Source of the DNA: Jatrophihabitans sp.
GTDB taxonomy: Bacteria; Actinomycetota; Actinomycetes; Mycobacteriales; Jatrophihabitantaceae
NCBI GenBank assembly: GCA_025966255.1
Contig: JAOPVG010000526.1
Location: forward strand, 1-10,277
Length of the DNA: 10,277 nucleotides
Direction of reading: 5' to 3'
A program made the translations under genes and the position numbers. Under the pieces are notes generated by a model that searched no databases, was not told the origin of the DNA, and saw nothing but the letters and a program-made list of their open reading frames with translations. Numbering within the stretch: position 1 is the first letter of the stretch; each line of letters opens with the position of its first letter. Below are positions 1 through 7,773 of the stretch, piece by piece.

Positions 1-929
1 TCCAGCAGCAACTCCATCGCCGCCTGGCCCAGCTGCGCGCGCGGCTGGCGCACCGAGGTGAGCGGTACCGCGGCAGCGGCCGCGAAGTCGATGTCGTCGT
101 AGCCGACGATCGCCAACTCGCCCGGCACCGACAGCTGCCGGCGGGTGGTGTCCTGGAGCAGACCCAGCGCCAGCAGGTCGTTGGCGCAGAACACTGCGGT
201 GGGCCGGCGGCGCGCCGGCAGGGCGGCGATCTGGGCGCCGGTGGCCCGACCCGATGCGACGTCGAGCCGGGGGGTCTCGATGACGACGAGCGCCGAGGGT
301 GGAAGGCCGGCGGCGTGGAGCGCGGCCCGGGCGCCGGCCAGCCGCTCGCTGACCTGATGGATGGACAGCGGGCCGCCCACGAACCCGATGCGCTTGTGTC
401 CCTGGCTGAGCAGGTGGGCAACGGCCAGCTCGCCGCCGACGCGGTCGTTCACCGACACCGAGCACTGCCGCCGGCTCGAGCCCCGGTCGACGAGGACAAC
501 CGGCGTTCCGGAGCGCCGTACCGCCTCGATGGCCGCGGTATCGCGGCCGACCGGGGTGATCAGGATGCCGAACGCGCGCTGTTCCTGCAGCAGGCTCAGG
601 TAGTGCTGTTCGCGATCGTCGTCGTCGTTGCTGTTGCACAGCACGACCGACAGTCCCGACTTGCCCGCGGTCGTCTCCACACCGCGGGCGAGGTCGGTGA
701 AGAACGGGTTGCCGACGTCGAGCACCACAAGGCCAATTGTGCGACTGCGCCCGGCCCGTAACTGCCGGGCGGCCTCGTTGCGCACGAACCCGAGCTCGCG
801 GATCGCCTGCATGACGCGGTCGCGGGTGGCCGGAGCAACGCGGTCAGGGCGGTTGAGCACGTTCGACACCGTGCCGAGGGAGACGCCGGCTCGCGCGGCG
901 ACCTCGACCACGCCCACCGTCTCGCTCAT
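1..929 (-). CDS. LacI-family transcriptional repressor, probable rhamnose regulator (C-terminus off the left edge)
   Basis: The minus strand reads open from an ATG at 929 to the window edge, giving 309 residues. Most LacI-family proteins are about 330-345 residues, so roughly the last 25-35 are missing. Residues 7-26 form the N-terminal helix-turn-helix (VVEVAARAGVSLGTVSNVLN). Residues 51-60 (NEAARQLRAG) are the hinge helix. The periplasmic-binding-protein-like effector domain follows from IGLVVLDVGNPFF (about 65), with VFCANDLLALG and IVGYDDIDFA as later family landmarks. The recognition helix carries L18, G19 and N23; N23 sits where LacI and CcpA have Arg. An in-frame stop lies at 957-959 with no other start between, so the start is well defined. 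It is transcribed away from the sugar transporter operon, the usual position for a local repressor. L-rhamnose or a rhamnose metabolite as effector is inferred from the neighbours only. Confidence 0.95.
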   Translation of the reverse strand, partial: MSETVGVVEVAARAGVSLGTVSNVLNRPDRVAPATRDRVMQAIRELGFVRNEAARQLRAGRSRTIGLVVLDVGNPFFTDLARGVETTAGKSGLSVVLCNSNDDDDREQHYLSLLQEQRAFGILITPVGRDTAAIEAVRRSGTPVVLVDRGSSRRQCSVSVNDRVGGELAVAHLLSQGHKRIGFVGGPLSIHQVSERLAGARAALHAAGLPPSALVVIETPRLDVASGRATGAQIAALPARRRPTAVFCANDLLALGLLQDTTRRQLSVPGELAIVGYDDIDFAAAAAVPLTSVRQPRAQLGQAAMELLL

Positions 930-957
930 GTGACCAACCCACCCGTCATCACCCGGT

Positions 958-975
958 TAAAACGTTTCGCCGAAA
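958..975. promoter_or_regulatory. Candidate operator O1 at the repressor's own promoter
   Basis: Two overlapping palindromes lie here: AAACGTTT (960-967), a perfect 8-bp palindrome with the central CG typical of LacI-family operators, and TTTCGCCGAAA (965-975), with perfect 5-bp arms around one C. The site overlaps or adjoins the putative -10 of the minus-strand repressor gene (974-979), so binding there would give autorepression. The 12-mer at 958-969 matches the candidate operon operator at 1124-1135 in 9 of 12 positions. Function is inferred from palindrome and position. Confidence 0.5.
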
Positions 976-979
976 TATA
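974..979 (-). promoter_or_regulatory. Putative -10 element of the repressor gene
   Basis: On the minus strand this hexamer reads TATATT, a strong -10 match that stands out in a very G/C-rich region, 45 bases ahead of the repressor ATG. No good -35 hexamer is visible at 16-18 bp (TCCGCG or CTCCGC), so this may be an extended or activator-independent actinobacterial promoter that relies mainly on its -10. Confidence 0.45.
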
Positions 980-1080
980 GCCTCGCCCACCCCGATCGCG
1001 GAGTTGCGCCGCGTCGGGCAATCGTCGGCCGGTTTCGCCCCAGTTCGGTCAACCTCTTGTAACAAAGGCGAAACTCGCCC

Positions 1081-1109
1081 TTGACCTCGACCCTGGGCGA
1101 GATTACCTT
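1081..1109 (+). promoter_or_regulatory. Putative sigma70-type promoter of the rhamnose operon
   Basis: TTGACC (1081-1086) and TACCTT (1104-1109, fitting the actinobacterial TAnnnT -10 pattern) are separated by exactly 17 bp. This predicts a transcription start near 1116, just before the 22-bp palindrome at 1119-1140 and about 50 bases before the transporter ATPase start. The layout fits a promoter controlled by a repressor bound at or just after the start site. Confidence 0.5.
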
Positions 1110-1118
1110 TTCGGCAAC

Positions 1119-1140
1119 GGAAGTGAAAGGTTTCATTTCC
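1119..1140. promoter_or_regulatory. Candidate main operator O2, 22-bp near-perfect inverted repeat
   Basis: The arms GGAAGTGAAA (1119-1128) and TTTCATTTCC (1131-1140) are complementary in 9 of 10 positions around a central GG. The core TGAAA-GG-TTTCA resembles the general LacI-family operator TGAAACGTTTCA except at the centre. It lies immediately downstream of the predicted start of operon transcription, and a divergent LacI-family gene is adjacent. It is the strongest palindrome in the intergenic region. Confidence 0.6.
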
Positions 1141-1168
1141 ACGAGCGATACGGGGAGCTGACGGCGCG

Positions 1169-2680
1169 ATGACCGAACTGGCCGCCCGGCTGGTCCTCGA
1201 CGGGGCCACGAAAAGCTTCGGCGCTGTCGCCGCACTCGGTGACGGCTCGATCACGCTCTACCCGGGTGAGGCGCACGCCCTGCTCGGGGAGAACGGCGCG
1301 GGCAAGTCGACGCTGGTGAAGATACTCGGCGGGGTGCACCACGCCGACAGCGGCAGCCTGACGATCGACGGCGAGCCGATGGAGTTCGGCGGACCCGCCG
1401 ACGCGCAGGCGGCGGGTGTCTCGATCATCTACCAAGAGCCGTCGCTGTTCCCGGATCTCAGCGTGGCCGAGAACATCTTTATCGGCCGCCAGCCAGTAGG
1501 AAGGGGCCGTCGCATCGACCGGGGCACGATGGAGCGCGAGTCGCGGGCCATCTTCACCCGGCTCGGCGTGCAGTTGGACGTGTCCCGGCTGGCTCGCGGC
1601 CTCTCGGTGGCCGACCAGCAGATCGTCGAGATCGCCAAAGCCCTGTCGTTCAACGCGCGGGTACTGGTGATGGACGAGCCCACCGCCGCGCTGACCACGG
1701 TCGAGGTATTGCGCCTGTTCGAGGTCATCAAGACCCTGCGCGCCCAGGGCGCCGCGGTGCTGTTCATCTCACACCGCCTCGAAGAGGTCTTCGTGTGCTG
1801 CCAGCGGGTGACGATCATGCGCGACGGCCGGTTCGTCCGCACCGCTCCGGTCGAGGAGCTGACCATCGACGACATCATCCGGTCCATGGTCGGCCGCGAC
1901 CTCGATGCCCTCTTCCCGAAGACCGAGACGCCGGCGGGTGAGGTGGTGCTCGAGGTTGAGCGGCTCACCAGCGATGGCACGTTCCACGACATCTCGTTCA
2001 CCGTCCGCGCCGGCGAGATCGTGGCGCTCGCCGGGCTCGTCGGGGCCGGCCGCTCCGAGGTCGCTCGCGCGATCTTCGGCATCGATCGGCGGACGTCGGG
2101 TTCAGTGCGTCTCGGCGGGCGCGAGCTGCGCAACGGCGACGCCCGGGCGGCCATGGCGGCCGGCATGGCGCTCGTCCCCGAGGATCGCCGCCAGCAGGGT
2201 CTCGTCATGGACCTGGGCATCGATCAGAACGTCGCGCTCGGCTCGCTGTCGCAGCTGAGCCACCTCGGGCTCATCTTCCGGGCCAGCGAGCGCAAGCTCG
2301 CCAACGGCTGGGCCACCACGCTGCAACTGAAGTTCGGCCAGCTGCGCAACGCGGTGTCGACGCTGTCCGGCGGCAACCAGCAGAAGGTCGTGCTGGCCAA
2401 GTGGCTCGCCCGCGGCCCGAAGCTGCTGATCATCGACGAGCCCACGCGTGGCATCGACGTCGGCACCAAAGCCGAAGTGCACCGCATTCTCGACGGCCTC
2501 GTCGCCGACGGCATGGCCGTGCTGATGATCTCGTCCGAACTTCCGGAGGTGCTCGGCATGGCCGATCGCGTGCTGGTCCTCCGCGAGGGCCGACTCACCG
2601 CCGAGCTCTCTCGCGCCGAGGCCGACGAGCACTCGATCATGCGGGCCGCCACCGGCCAGAACCTGGTGGTGTCGGCATGA
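1169..2680 (+). CDS. rhaT: Rhamnose ABC importer, double-domain ATP-binding protein (CUT2 family)
   Basis: This 503-residue protein carries two ABC ATPase domains, the arrangement and length of RbsA/XylG-type CUT2 sugar importers. The first domain has Walker [10 protein letters not shown] (40-48), Q-loop Q89, a family-typical signature [15 protein letters not shown] (145-159), Walker B with E170 and switch H202. The second has a Walker A with Arg in place of Lys (GLVGAGRSE, 289-297), signature LSGGNQQK (399-406) and Walker B IIDEP (421-425). The degenerate second Walker A is normal for this family. It energises sugar uptake at the inner face of the membrane with the two permeases encoded next. 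GGGGAG (1152-1157) precedes the ATG by 11 bases. The stop overlaps the next start as ATGA. Rhamnose specificity comes from the downstream genes; the symbol follows Rhizobium usage, not the E. coli RhaT symporter. Confidence 0.93.
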   Translation: MTELAARLVLDGATKSFGAVAALGDGSITLYPGEAHALLGENGAGKSTLVKILGGVHHADSGSLTIDGEPMEFGGPADAQAAGVSIIYQEPSLFPDLSVAENIFIGRQPVGRGRRIDRGTMERESRAIFTRLGVQLDVSRLARGLSVADQQIVEIAKALSFNARVLVMDEPTAALTTVEVLRLFEVIKTLRAQGAAVLFISHRLEEVFVCCQRVTIMRDGRFVRTAPVEELTIDDIIRSMVGRDLDALFPKTETPAGEVVLEVERLTSDGTFHDISFTVRAGEIVALAGLVGAGRSEVARAIFGIDRRTSGSVRLGGRELRNGDARAAMAAGMALVPEDRRQQGLVMDLGIDQNVALGSLSQLSHLGLIFRASERKLANGWATTLQLKFGQLRNAVSTLSGGNQQKVVLAKWLARGPKLLIIDEPTRGIDVGTKAEVHRILDGLVADGMAVLMISSELPEVLGMADRVLVLREGRLTAELSRAEADEHSIMRAATGQNLVVSA

Positions 2681-3726
2681 CCGCAGTTCTGGACAAGAAG
2701 CCGCCGGAGCACGGAGAACCCGGCCGCGGGTCGAGCGAGCGCATCACGGCTCTGCTGCGGGCCCGCGAGCTGAGCATCGTGCTGTTGATCGCGCTGGTCG
2801 TGCTCGTCACGACCATCAACAACCCGCACTTCCTCGACTCCAACAGCATCCAGCAGTTGCTGAGCGGTGCCGCTCTCATCGCGCTGCTGGGTGTGGGCGA
2901 GACGCTCGTGATCGTCACCCGCAACGTCGACCTCTCGGTCGGCTCCGTGCTCGGGCTGTCCGCCTACATCGTCGGTGACCTGTTCAAGTACAACCACATC
3001 CCGGTGTGGTCCGGTTTCGTGATCGGCACCCTCGTCGGAGTGGTCATCGGGGCGGTCAACGGGTTCATCGTCACCGTCATGCGCGTGCCGAGCCTGGTGG
3101 TCACGCTCGGCATGCTCTACGTGATCCGCGGCATCGATGGCGTGATCGTCAGCGGCGACCGGATTGATCCGTCGTTCATCCCGAGCACCTTCACTGCCGT
3201 TGGTTACAAGAACCTCTTCGGCGTCCCGTGGCTGGCCATCATCGTCGCCGTCGTGGTGATCGCCGTCGGCTTCGCGATGCGCTCGTTCCGGGCCAGCCGC
3301 GACCTGTACGCGATCGGCTCCAATCCCGACGCCGCTGCCCTGGCCGGTGTGCCGATCGAGCGCCGGGTGTTCACCGCCTTCGTCATCAGCGGGACGCTCG
3401 CCGGCTTCGCGGGGGCGCTGTTCCTGGCGCTGCACACCACGATCGACAACAGCGGCGGCGCCGGCTACGAGCTCAAGGTGGTGGCCGCCGTCGTGGTCGG
3501 CGGCGTCGCGATCTTCGGTGGCAGCGGCACGGTCTTCGGTGCCGCGTTGGGTGCGGTGCTGCTGAACACGATCAATCAGGCGCTCGTCGCCTCGCGCATC
3601 GACGCCTTCTGGAACGACGCGATCGCCGGCGCGTTGCTGCTGGCCGCCATCGCTTTCGACCGCTGGCTGTCCCTGCGCGTGACCAGATCGCTGCAATCGG
3701 CGGAGAGGGCACACCGTGAGCTCTGA
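2677..3726 (+). CDS. rhaP: Rhamnose ABC importer permease, first subunit
   Basis: This 349-residue multi-span membrane protein belongs to the RbsC-like CUT2 permease family. The open frame extends further upstream, but the ATG at 2677 overlapping the ATPase stop (ATGA) gives the proper length and an N-terminal cytoplasmic stretch before the first membrane segment ([13 protein letters not shown]). The family motif [13 protein letters not shown] begins at residue 83, and the cytoplasmic ATPase-contact loop reads [14 protein letters not shown] from residue 212. A late hydrophobic stretch with [14 protein letters not shown] is typical of the family. It forms the membrane channel, presumably as a heterodimer with the second permease, which overlaps it by 11 bases. 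Substrate is inferred from the operon. Confidence 0.92.
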   Translation: MTAVLDKKPPEHGEPGRGSSERITALLRARELSIVLLIALVVLVTTINNPHFLDSNSIQQLLSGAALIALLGVGETLVIVTRNVDLSVGSVLGLSAYIVGDLFKYNHIPVWSGFVIGTLVGVVIGAVNGFIVTVMRVPSLVVTLGMLYVIRGIDGVIVSGDRIDPSFIPSTFTAVGYKNLFGVPWLAIIVAVVVIAVGFAMRSFRASRDLYAIGSNPDAAALAGVPIERRVFTAFVISGTLAGFAGALFLALHTTIDNSGGAGYELKVVAAVVVGGVAIFGGSGTVFGAALGAVLLNTINQALVASRIDAFWNDAIAGALLLAAIAFDRWLSLRVTRSLQSAERAHREL

Positions 3727-4843
3727 CGTGATCCTCCGCAAGTCCGGCGGCAACACCGGCACCCCGCCGGTCGACGACGGCCGGCAGCCATTGTGGCGCA
3801 GCCTTGCCCGCTGGGAAGCCGGCCTTGTCCTCGTCCTCATCGGCGTGCTGATCTTCGGTGCCACCGAGTCGGCGACGTTCACCGACCCGAGCACCGTGTT
3901 CTACCTCGGCATCAACACCGGCTACATCGCGATCATGGCGTTGCCGATGACCCTCATCGTGATGACCGGCGAGATCGACCTGTCCGTGGCGTCGATGCTC
4001 GGGCTGTCCGGCGCGACGGTCGGCTACCTCTGGCACCACGGCTGGGGGATCTGGCCGGCGTTCCTGGTAGCGCTCGCGGTCGGGTTCGTGGGTGGTGCAC
4101 TGAACGGGTTGCTCGTCGCCCGCTTCGGTCTGCCGTCGATCGCGGTCACCATCGGCACGCTGACGCTGTTCCGCGGGCTGGCCGAGGTGCTGCTCGGCTC
4201 GTTGACCATCCCGACGATCGGTGACCGGCTGTTCCCGAACTGGTTCGCCGACGTCGGCGCCAACTCGATCCCGGGCACGCAGCTGTCCTGGTCGATGCTG
4301 TTCTTCATCGTGCTGGCCGTCGTGTTCGGAGTGGTCCTGCACGTCACGCCGCTCGGCCGGTCGATGATCGCGATCGGGCTACAGCCCGAGGCCGCCCAGT
4401 TCGCCGGCATCCGGGTGAACCGGATCAAGTTCTGGCTGTTCGTGCTCAGCGGCGTGATGAGCGCCTTCGCCGGCATCCTGCTCACCATCCAGAATCAGTC
4501 GGTCAGCTACACCGCCGGCACCGGCCTCGAACTCAACGTTGTCGCCATCGTGCTGTTCGGCGGGGTGTCGATCTTCGGAGGCCGCGGCACGATCCTCGGG
4601 GTCGTGCTGTCCGTCGCGATCGTGGGCAGCCTGCAGATGGCCCTCACCCAGATGAATGTCTCGGCCGACAAGCAGAACATCGTCACCGGCGTCCTGCTCC
4701 TGATCAGCGTCATCGTCCCCAACGCCGGTGCCGCCCTGCGGCGCATCCAGGAACGGACCCAGCGCCGCACCAAGCCGTCCACCAAACCGTCCACCAAGCT
4801 CCAATCCCAACGCTCCATCCCCAAGGAAGGGCAACCCTCATGA
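3716..4843 (+). CDS. rhaQ: Rhamnose ABC importer permease, second subunit
   Basis: This 375-residue CUT2 permease is paralogous to the preceding one. The motif EIDLSVASMLGLSGA starts at residue 86, the coupling loop AIGLQPEAAQFAGI at 219, and FGGVSIFGGRGTILG near the C-terminal half. The start is GTG at 3716, inside the end of the previous gene, preceded by the purine-rich GGAGAGGG (3702-3709). After the last membrane segment comes a basic, low-complexity cytoplasmic tail with TKPSTKPSTK at 352-361. The last bases overlap the binding-protein start as ATGA. Two distinct permeases served by one double ATPase is the composition known for the Rhizobium RhaSTPQ system. Confidence 0.92.
   Translation: MSSDVILRKSGGNTGTPPVDDGRQPLWRSLARWEAGLVLVLIGVLIFGATESATFTDPSTVFYLGINTGYIAIMALPMTLIVMTGEIDLSVASMLGLSGATVGYLWHHGWGIWPAFLVALAVGFVGGALNGLLVARFGLPSIAVTIGTLTLFRGLAEVLLGSLTIPTIGDRLFPNWFADVGANSIPGTQLSWSMLFFIVLAVVFGVVLHVTPLGRSMIAIGLQPEAAQFAGIRVNRIKFWLFVLSGVMSAFAGILLTIQNQSVSYTAGTGLELNVVAIVLFGGVSIFGGRGTILGVVLSVAIVGSLQMALTQMNVSADKQNIVTGVLLLISVIVPNAGAALRRIQERTQRRTKPSTKPSTKLQSQRSIPKEGQPS
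4769..4798 (+). repeat. Short tandem repeat in the permease C-terminal tail
   Basis: A 12-base unit, ACCAAGCCGTCC, is followed by ACCAAACCGTCC and then a half copy ACCAAG. It is in frame and encodes TKPS-TKPS-TK (residues 352-361). The copies differ at one wobble position. A multiple of three preserves the frame, so copy number could vary without breaking the gene. Confidence 0.75.
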
Positions 4844-5934
4844 CCGGTATCCCGAAGGCGCGCCGCGTCGCTACTGCGGCGCTCGCCGCGGTGCTCGCGG
4901 GCGGCGTCCTCGCTGCCTGTAGCTCCACGTCGACGAAGAGCAGTAGCAATAGCACGGCCCCGGCCGGGAGCGGGAGCGCATCAAGTAGTGGTGGCGCGAT
5001 CAAGAAGGGCCTGAAGGTCTACTTCATCCCGAAGGACACCCAGAACCCGTACGAGGTGCTGGCCGACAAGGGCGGGCAGAAGGCCCTGCAGGAACTCGGC
5101 GGCACGGTCACGGTCAGCAGCGGCACGGCCGACACCGCCGCCGCCCAGCTGCCGTCCATCCAGGCCGCTATTCAGGCCAAGGCCGACGCGATCGTGATCG
5201 CGGCCAACGACCCGTCGGCGCTGTGCCCGTCGCTGAACAAGGCGTCCCAGGCCGGCATCAAGATCGTCGCCTTCGACTCGGACATCACGTGCGGCACCAG
5301 CCCGAACCACCTGTTCATCAACCAGGCCGACACCAAGACGATCGGTACATCCGAGGTCGATCTGCTCGCCAAGCAGCTCAACTCCACCGGTGACATCGCG
5401 ATCCTGTCGGCCGCGGCGAGCGCGACGAACCAGAACGCGTGGATCAAGTACATGAAGGAGCAGCTCGTCAAGTACCCGAAGATGAAGCTGGTGTCGACGG
5501 TGTACGGCAACGACGACCCGGCCACCTCGCTGACGGTCCTGCAGGGTCTGCTCTCCGGCTACCCGAACCTGAAGGGCATCATTTCGCCCACCACGGTCGG
5601 TATCTCCACCGCCGCGCAGTACCTGTCGACCCACAAGGACGTCGCCGCGAAGGTCACGCTGACCGGTCTCGGCCTGCCGTCGCAGATGAAGAAGTACATC
5701 AAGGACGGCACGGTCAAGTCGTTCGAGCTGTGGAACCCGTCGAACCTCGGCTACCTCGCCGGGTACGCGGCGGCGAGTCTGGCCTCAGGCACGGCAATGC
5801 AGGCCGGCGCCACCTTCACCTCGGGCTCGCTGAACAAGTCCTACACGATGGCTGCCGGTCCCGGTGAGCTGTCGGTCGTGCTCGGCCCGCCGACGGTGTT
5901 CGACAAGACCAACATCGATCAGTTCAACTTCTGA
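4840..5934 (+). CDS. rhaS: Rhamnose-binding lipoprotein of the ABC importer
   Basis: This 364-residue protein is an extracellular sugar-binding component anchored as a lipoprotein. The N-terminus has basic residues, a hydrophobic stretch and the lipobox LAAC with Cys27 as the predicted lipidated residue. A Ser/Thr/Gly-rich linker (about 28-54) tethers the domain. A periplasmic-binding-protein fold of the ribose/AI-2/rhamnose-binding type follows (KVYFIPKDTQNPY; DAIVIAANDPSAL; KIVAFDSDI). The linker uses AT-ending Ser and Asn codons more than the flanking sequence does. The start overlaps the permease stop (ATGA). The LsrB-type AI-2-binding protein is a related family and is the main alternative; the mutarotase, isomerase and aldolase that follow make rhamnose much more likely. 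Confidence 0.9.
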   Translation: MTGIPKARRVATAALAAVLAGGVLAACSSTSTKSSSNSTAPAGSGSASSSGGAIKKGLKVYFIPKDTQNPYEVLADKGGQKALQELGGTVTVSSGTADTAAAQLPSIQAAIQAKADAIVIAANDPSALCPSLNKASQAGIKIVAFDSDITCGTSPNHLFINQADTKTIGTSEVDLLAKQLNSTGDIAILSAAASATNQNAWIKYMKEQLVKYPKMKLVSTVYGNDDPATSLTVLQGLLSGYPNLKGIISPTTVGISTAAQYLSTHKDVAAKVTLTGLGLPSQMKKYIKDGTVKSFELWNPSNLGYLAGYAAASLASGTAMQAGATFTSGSLNKSYTMAAGPGELSVVLGPPTVFDKTNIDQFNF

Positions 5935-5946
5935 TCGTTCCCCCAC

Positions 5947-6285
5947 ATGGCCCGGTTCTGCTTCCTGCTTCAGGTCCGTCCAGACCTTCTGGACGAGTAC
6001 CGGGAGCGGCACCGGGCCGTGTGGCCGGACATGCTGGCCGCGCTGCGCGACACCGGCTGGCGGAACTACTCGATCTTCGCCCGTCCGGACGGCCTGCTCG
6101 TCGGCTACGTCGAGGCCGACGATCTCGAGGCGGCGCAACGCGCCATGGCCGCCACCGAGGTGAACGCGCGTTGGCAGGAAGACATGAGCCGGTACTTCGT
6201 CGGTCTGGACGGACGCGGCCCGGACGAGTCCTTCCTGCTGCTCGAGGAGATCTTCAACCTCGAGGACCAGCTCGCCCAGCTCTGA
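5947..6285 (+). CDS. rhaM: L-rhamnose mutarotase
   Basis: This 112-residue small cytosolic protein aligns throughout with E. coli RhaM (104 residues), a dimeric ferredoxin-like enzyme that interconverts the alpha and beta anomers of L-rhamnose. The N-terminal block FLLQVRPDLLDEYRERHRAVWP contains His22, and NYSIF contains Tyr41, at the same numbers as the active-site His22 and Tyr41 of the E. coli protein; NARWQEDM and LEEIFNL follow. The ATG lies 12 bases after the binding-protein stop, and the bases between contain no purine-rich ribosome binding site, so translation may depend on ribosomes ending the upstream gene. This gene is the most specific single marker that the locus handles rhamnose. 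Confidence 0.95.
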   Translation: MARFCFLLQVRPDLLDEYRERHRAVWPDMLAALRDTGWRNYSIFARPDGLLVGYVEADDLEAAQRAMAATEVNARWQEDMSRYFVGLDGRGPDESFLLLEEIFNLEDQLAQL

Positions 6286-6318
6286 GACTCATCCCGCTCT
6301 GAAGAACAGGAGCCGACC

Positions 6319-7773
6319 ATGACCGCCCTCGCCGACACCCCCGGCAGCACCGCCGGGCTGGAGCGTATTGCCGGGCGCCGCACCAAGATCGGCCTCGTGG
6401 CCGGCGGGCTCGGCGCGTACTGGCCGCAGTTCCCCGACCTCCTGCCGCAGCTGCAGGCCTCGGCGCAGCGGGTGTCGACGCGCATGCAGGCGCTGGACTG
6501 CGACGTGGTCGACGTCGGTTTCATCTCCGACGCCGAAGACGGGGCGCGGGCGGCCGAGCAGCTGCGGGTGGCCGGCTGCGATCTCATCGTCGGGTTCCTC
6601 ACCACCTACATGACGGCGTCGATGCTCGCGCCCATCGCGCAGCGCAGCGGCGCTCCGGTCCTGCTCATCAACCTGCAGCCCACCGAGGCGATGGACCACG
6701 CGACCTTCGACACCGGCCAGTGGCTGGCCTACTGTGGCGCCTGCCCCCTGCCGGAGATGGCCAATACCTTCCTGCGCCTCGGCGTGCCGTTCCGCTCGGT
6801 GTCGGGCTATCTCGAGGACGAGCGGGCGTGGGCGCGCATCGGCCGCTGGATCAAGGCCGCCGGCGTGCGCGGAGCGCTGCGCACCGGACGGCACGGGCTC
6901 ATGGGCCACCTGTACCCCGGCATGCTCGACGTCTCGACCGATCTCACGCTCGTGCCGGCCAACTTCGGCGGCCACATCGAGGTGCTCGAGTTCGACGACC
7001 TGCGGGTGCGCGTCGATGCAATCACCGAGGCCGAGATCGACCAGCGGATCGCGCTCGCCCAGGATGTCTTCGAGGTCGCCGACTCGGTGGTCGAGGAGGA
7101 CTTCCGGTGGGCGGCGAAGGTGTCCGTGGGCCTCGACCGCCTCGCCGCCGACTTCGGGCTGGACAGCCTGGCCTACTACCACCGCGGCCTCGAGGGCGAG
7201 CAGCACGAACGCCTCGGCGCGGGCATGATTCTCGGCGCGTCCCTGCTCACCGCGCGCGGCATCCCGGCCTGCGGAGAGTACGAGCTGCGCACCTCGCTGG
7301 CGATGCTGGTCGTCGACCGCCTCGGCGGCGGCGGCTCGTTCACCGAGCTACAGGCGCTGAACTTCCGCGACCACGTGGTGGAGATGGGCCACGACGGCCC
7401 CGCGCACCTCGCGATCAGCGAGCGCCGGCCGCTGCTCCGCGGGCTCGGCGTCTACCACGGCAAGCGCGGCTGGGGCGTGTCCGTCGAGTTCGACGTCAAG
7501 CACGGGCCCGTCACCACCTTCGGCATCGCTCAGCAGCGCGACGGCTCGTTCCGCTTCGTCGCCTCGACCGGCACCGTCGTGCCCGGGCCGGTGCTGCAGA
7601 TCGGCAACACCACATCCCGTGTCGATTTCGGCGGCGACCCCGGTGAGTGGGTCGACGCGTGGAGCGCCACCGGCATCTCGCACCACTGGGCGCTCGGCGT
7701 GGGCGACCTCCTCCCCGAGCTGCGGGCGACGGCGGACCTGCTCGGTGTCGAGCTGATCGAAGTCGCCTTATGA
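6319..7773 (+). CDS. L-arabinose/L-fucose isomerase-family protein
   Basis: This 484-residue protein is close in length to AraA (about 500) and similar in order of motifs. An N-terminal alpha/beta region (KIGLVAGGLGAYWPQFP; CDLIVGFLTTYMTASMLAP; VLLINLQP) is followed by a C-terminal catalytic region. The expected acid/base and metal residues are visible by comparison with E. coli AraA Glu306, Glu333, His350 and His450: Glu320 (CGEYELRT), Glu343 (GGGSFTEL), His358 (EMGHDG) and His455/456 (SHHWAL). It should therefore be an active aldose-ketose isomerase in the cytosol. AGGAG (6308-6312) lies 6 bases before the ATG. The stop overlaps the following isomerase gene (ATGA). Its substrate is unclear: RhaI already covers rhamnose, so L-fucose, L-arabinose or another 6-deoxy sugar are guesses. 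Confidence 0.88.
   Translation: MTALADTPGSTAGLERIAGRRTKIGLVAGGLGAYWPQFPDLLPQLQASAQRVSTRMQALDCDVVDVGFISDAEDGARAAEQLRVAGCDLIVGFLTTYMTASMLAPIAQRSGAPVLLINLQPTEAMDHATFDTGQWLAYCGACPLPEMANTFLRLGVPFRSVSGYLEDERAWARIGRWIKAAGVRGALRTGRHGLMGHLYPGMLDVSTDLTLVPANFGGHIEVLEFDDLRVRVDAITEAEIDQRIALAQDVFEVADSVVEEDFRWAAKVSVGLDRLAADFGLDSLAYYHRGLEGEQHERLGAGMILGASLLTARGIPACGEYELRTSLAMLVVDRLGGGGSFTELQALNFRDHVVEMGHDGPAHLAISERRPLLRGLGVYHGKRGWGVSVEFDVKHGPVTTFGIAQQRDGSFRFVASTGTVVPGPVLQIGNTTSRVDFGGDPGEWVDAWSATGISHHWALGVGDLLPELRATADLLGVELIEVAL

Noticed and set aside
289..297. Plus-strand reading frames at 145-933 as genes
   Set aside because: They are shadows of the minus-strand LacI-family gene, which has HTH, hinge and effector-domain motifs in one continuous frame.
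949..1254. A small minus-strand open frame across the divergent control region
   Set aside because: It overlaps the ATPase start and both promoters, has no ribosome site of note and no recognisable protein features.
2033..2059. Lys to Arg change in the second Walker A motif of the ATPase as a damaging mutation
   Set aside because: A degenerate second Walker A with Arg (GAGRSE/GAGRTE) is normal in CUT2 sugar importers such as RbsA.
2224..3894. A 556-codon open frame on the minus strand opposite the transporter genes
   Set aside because: Its product is a low-complexity His/Asp/Arg/Gln-rich string without family motifs, as expected from the antisense frame of G/C-rich codons; the plus strand carries clear ABC transporter genes.
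4840..5934. AI-2 (Lsr) uptake system instead of rhamnose
   Set aside because: LsrB-like and rhamnose-binding proteins are similar, but no lsrK, lsrF or lsrG is seen, while RhaM, RhaI and RhaE-type enzymes follow in the same operon.
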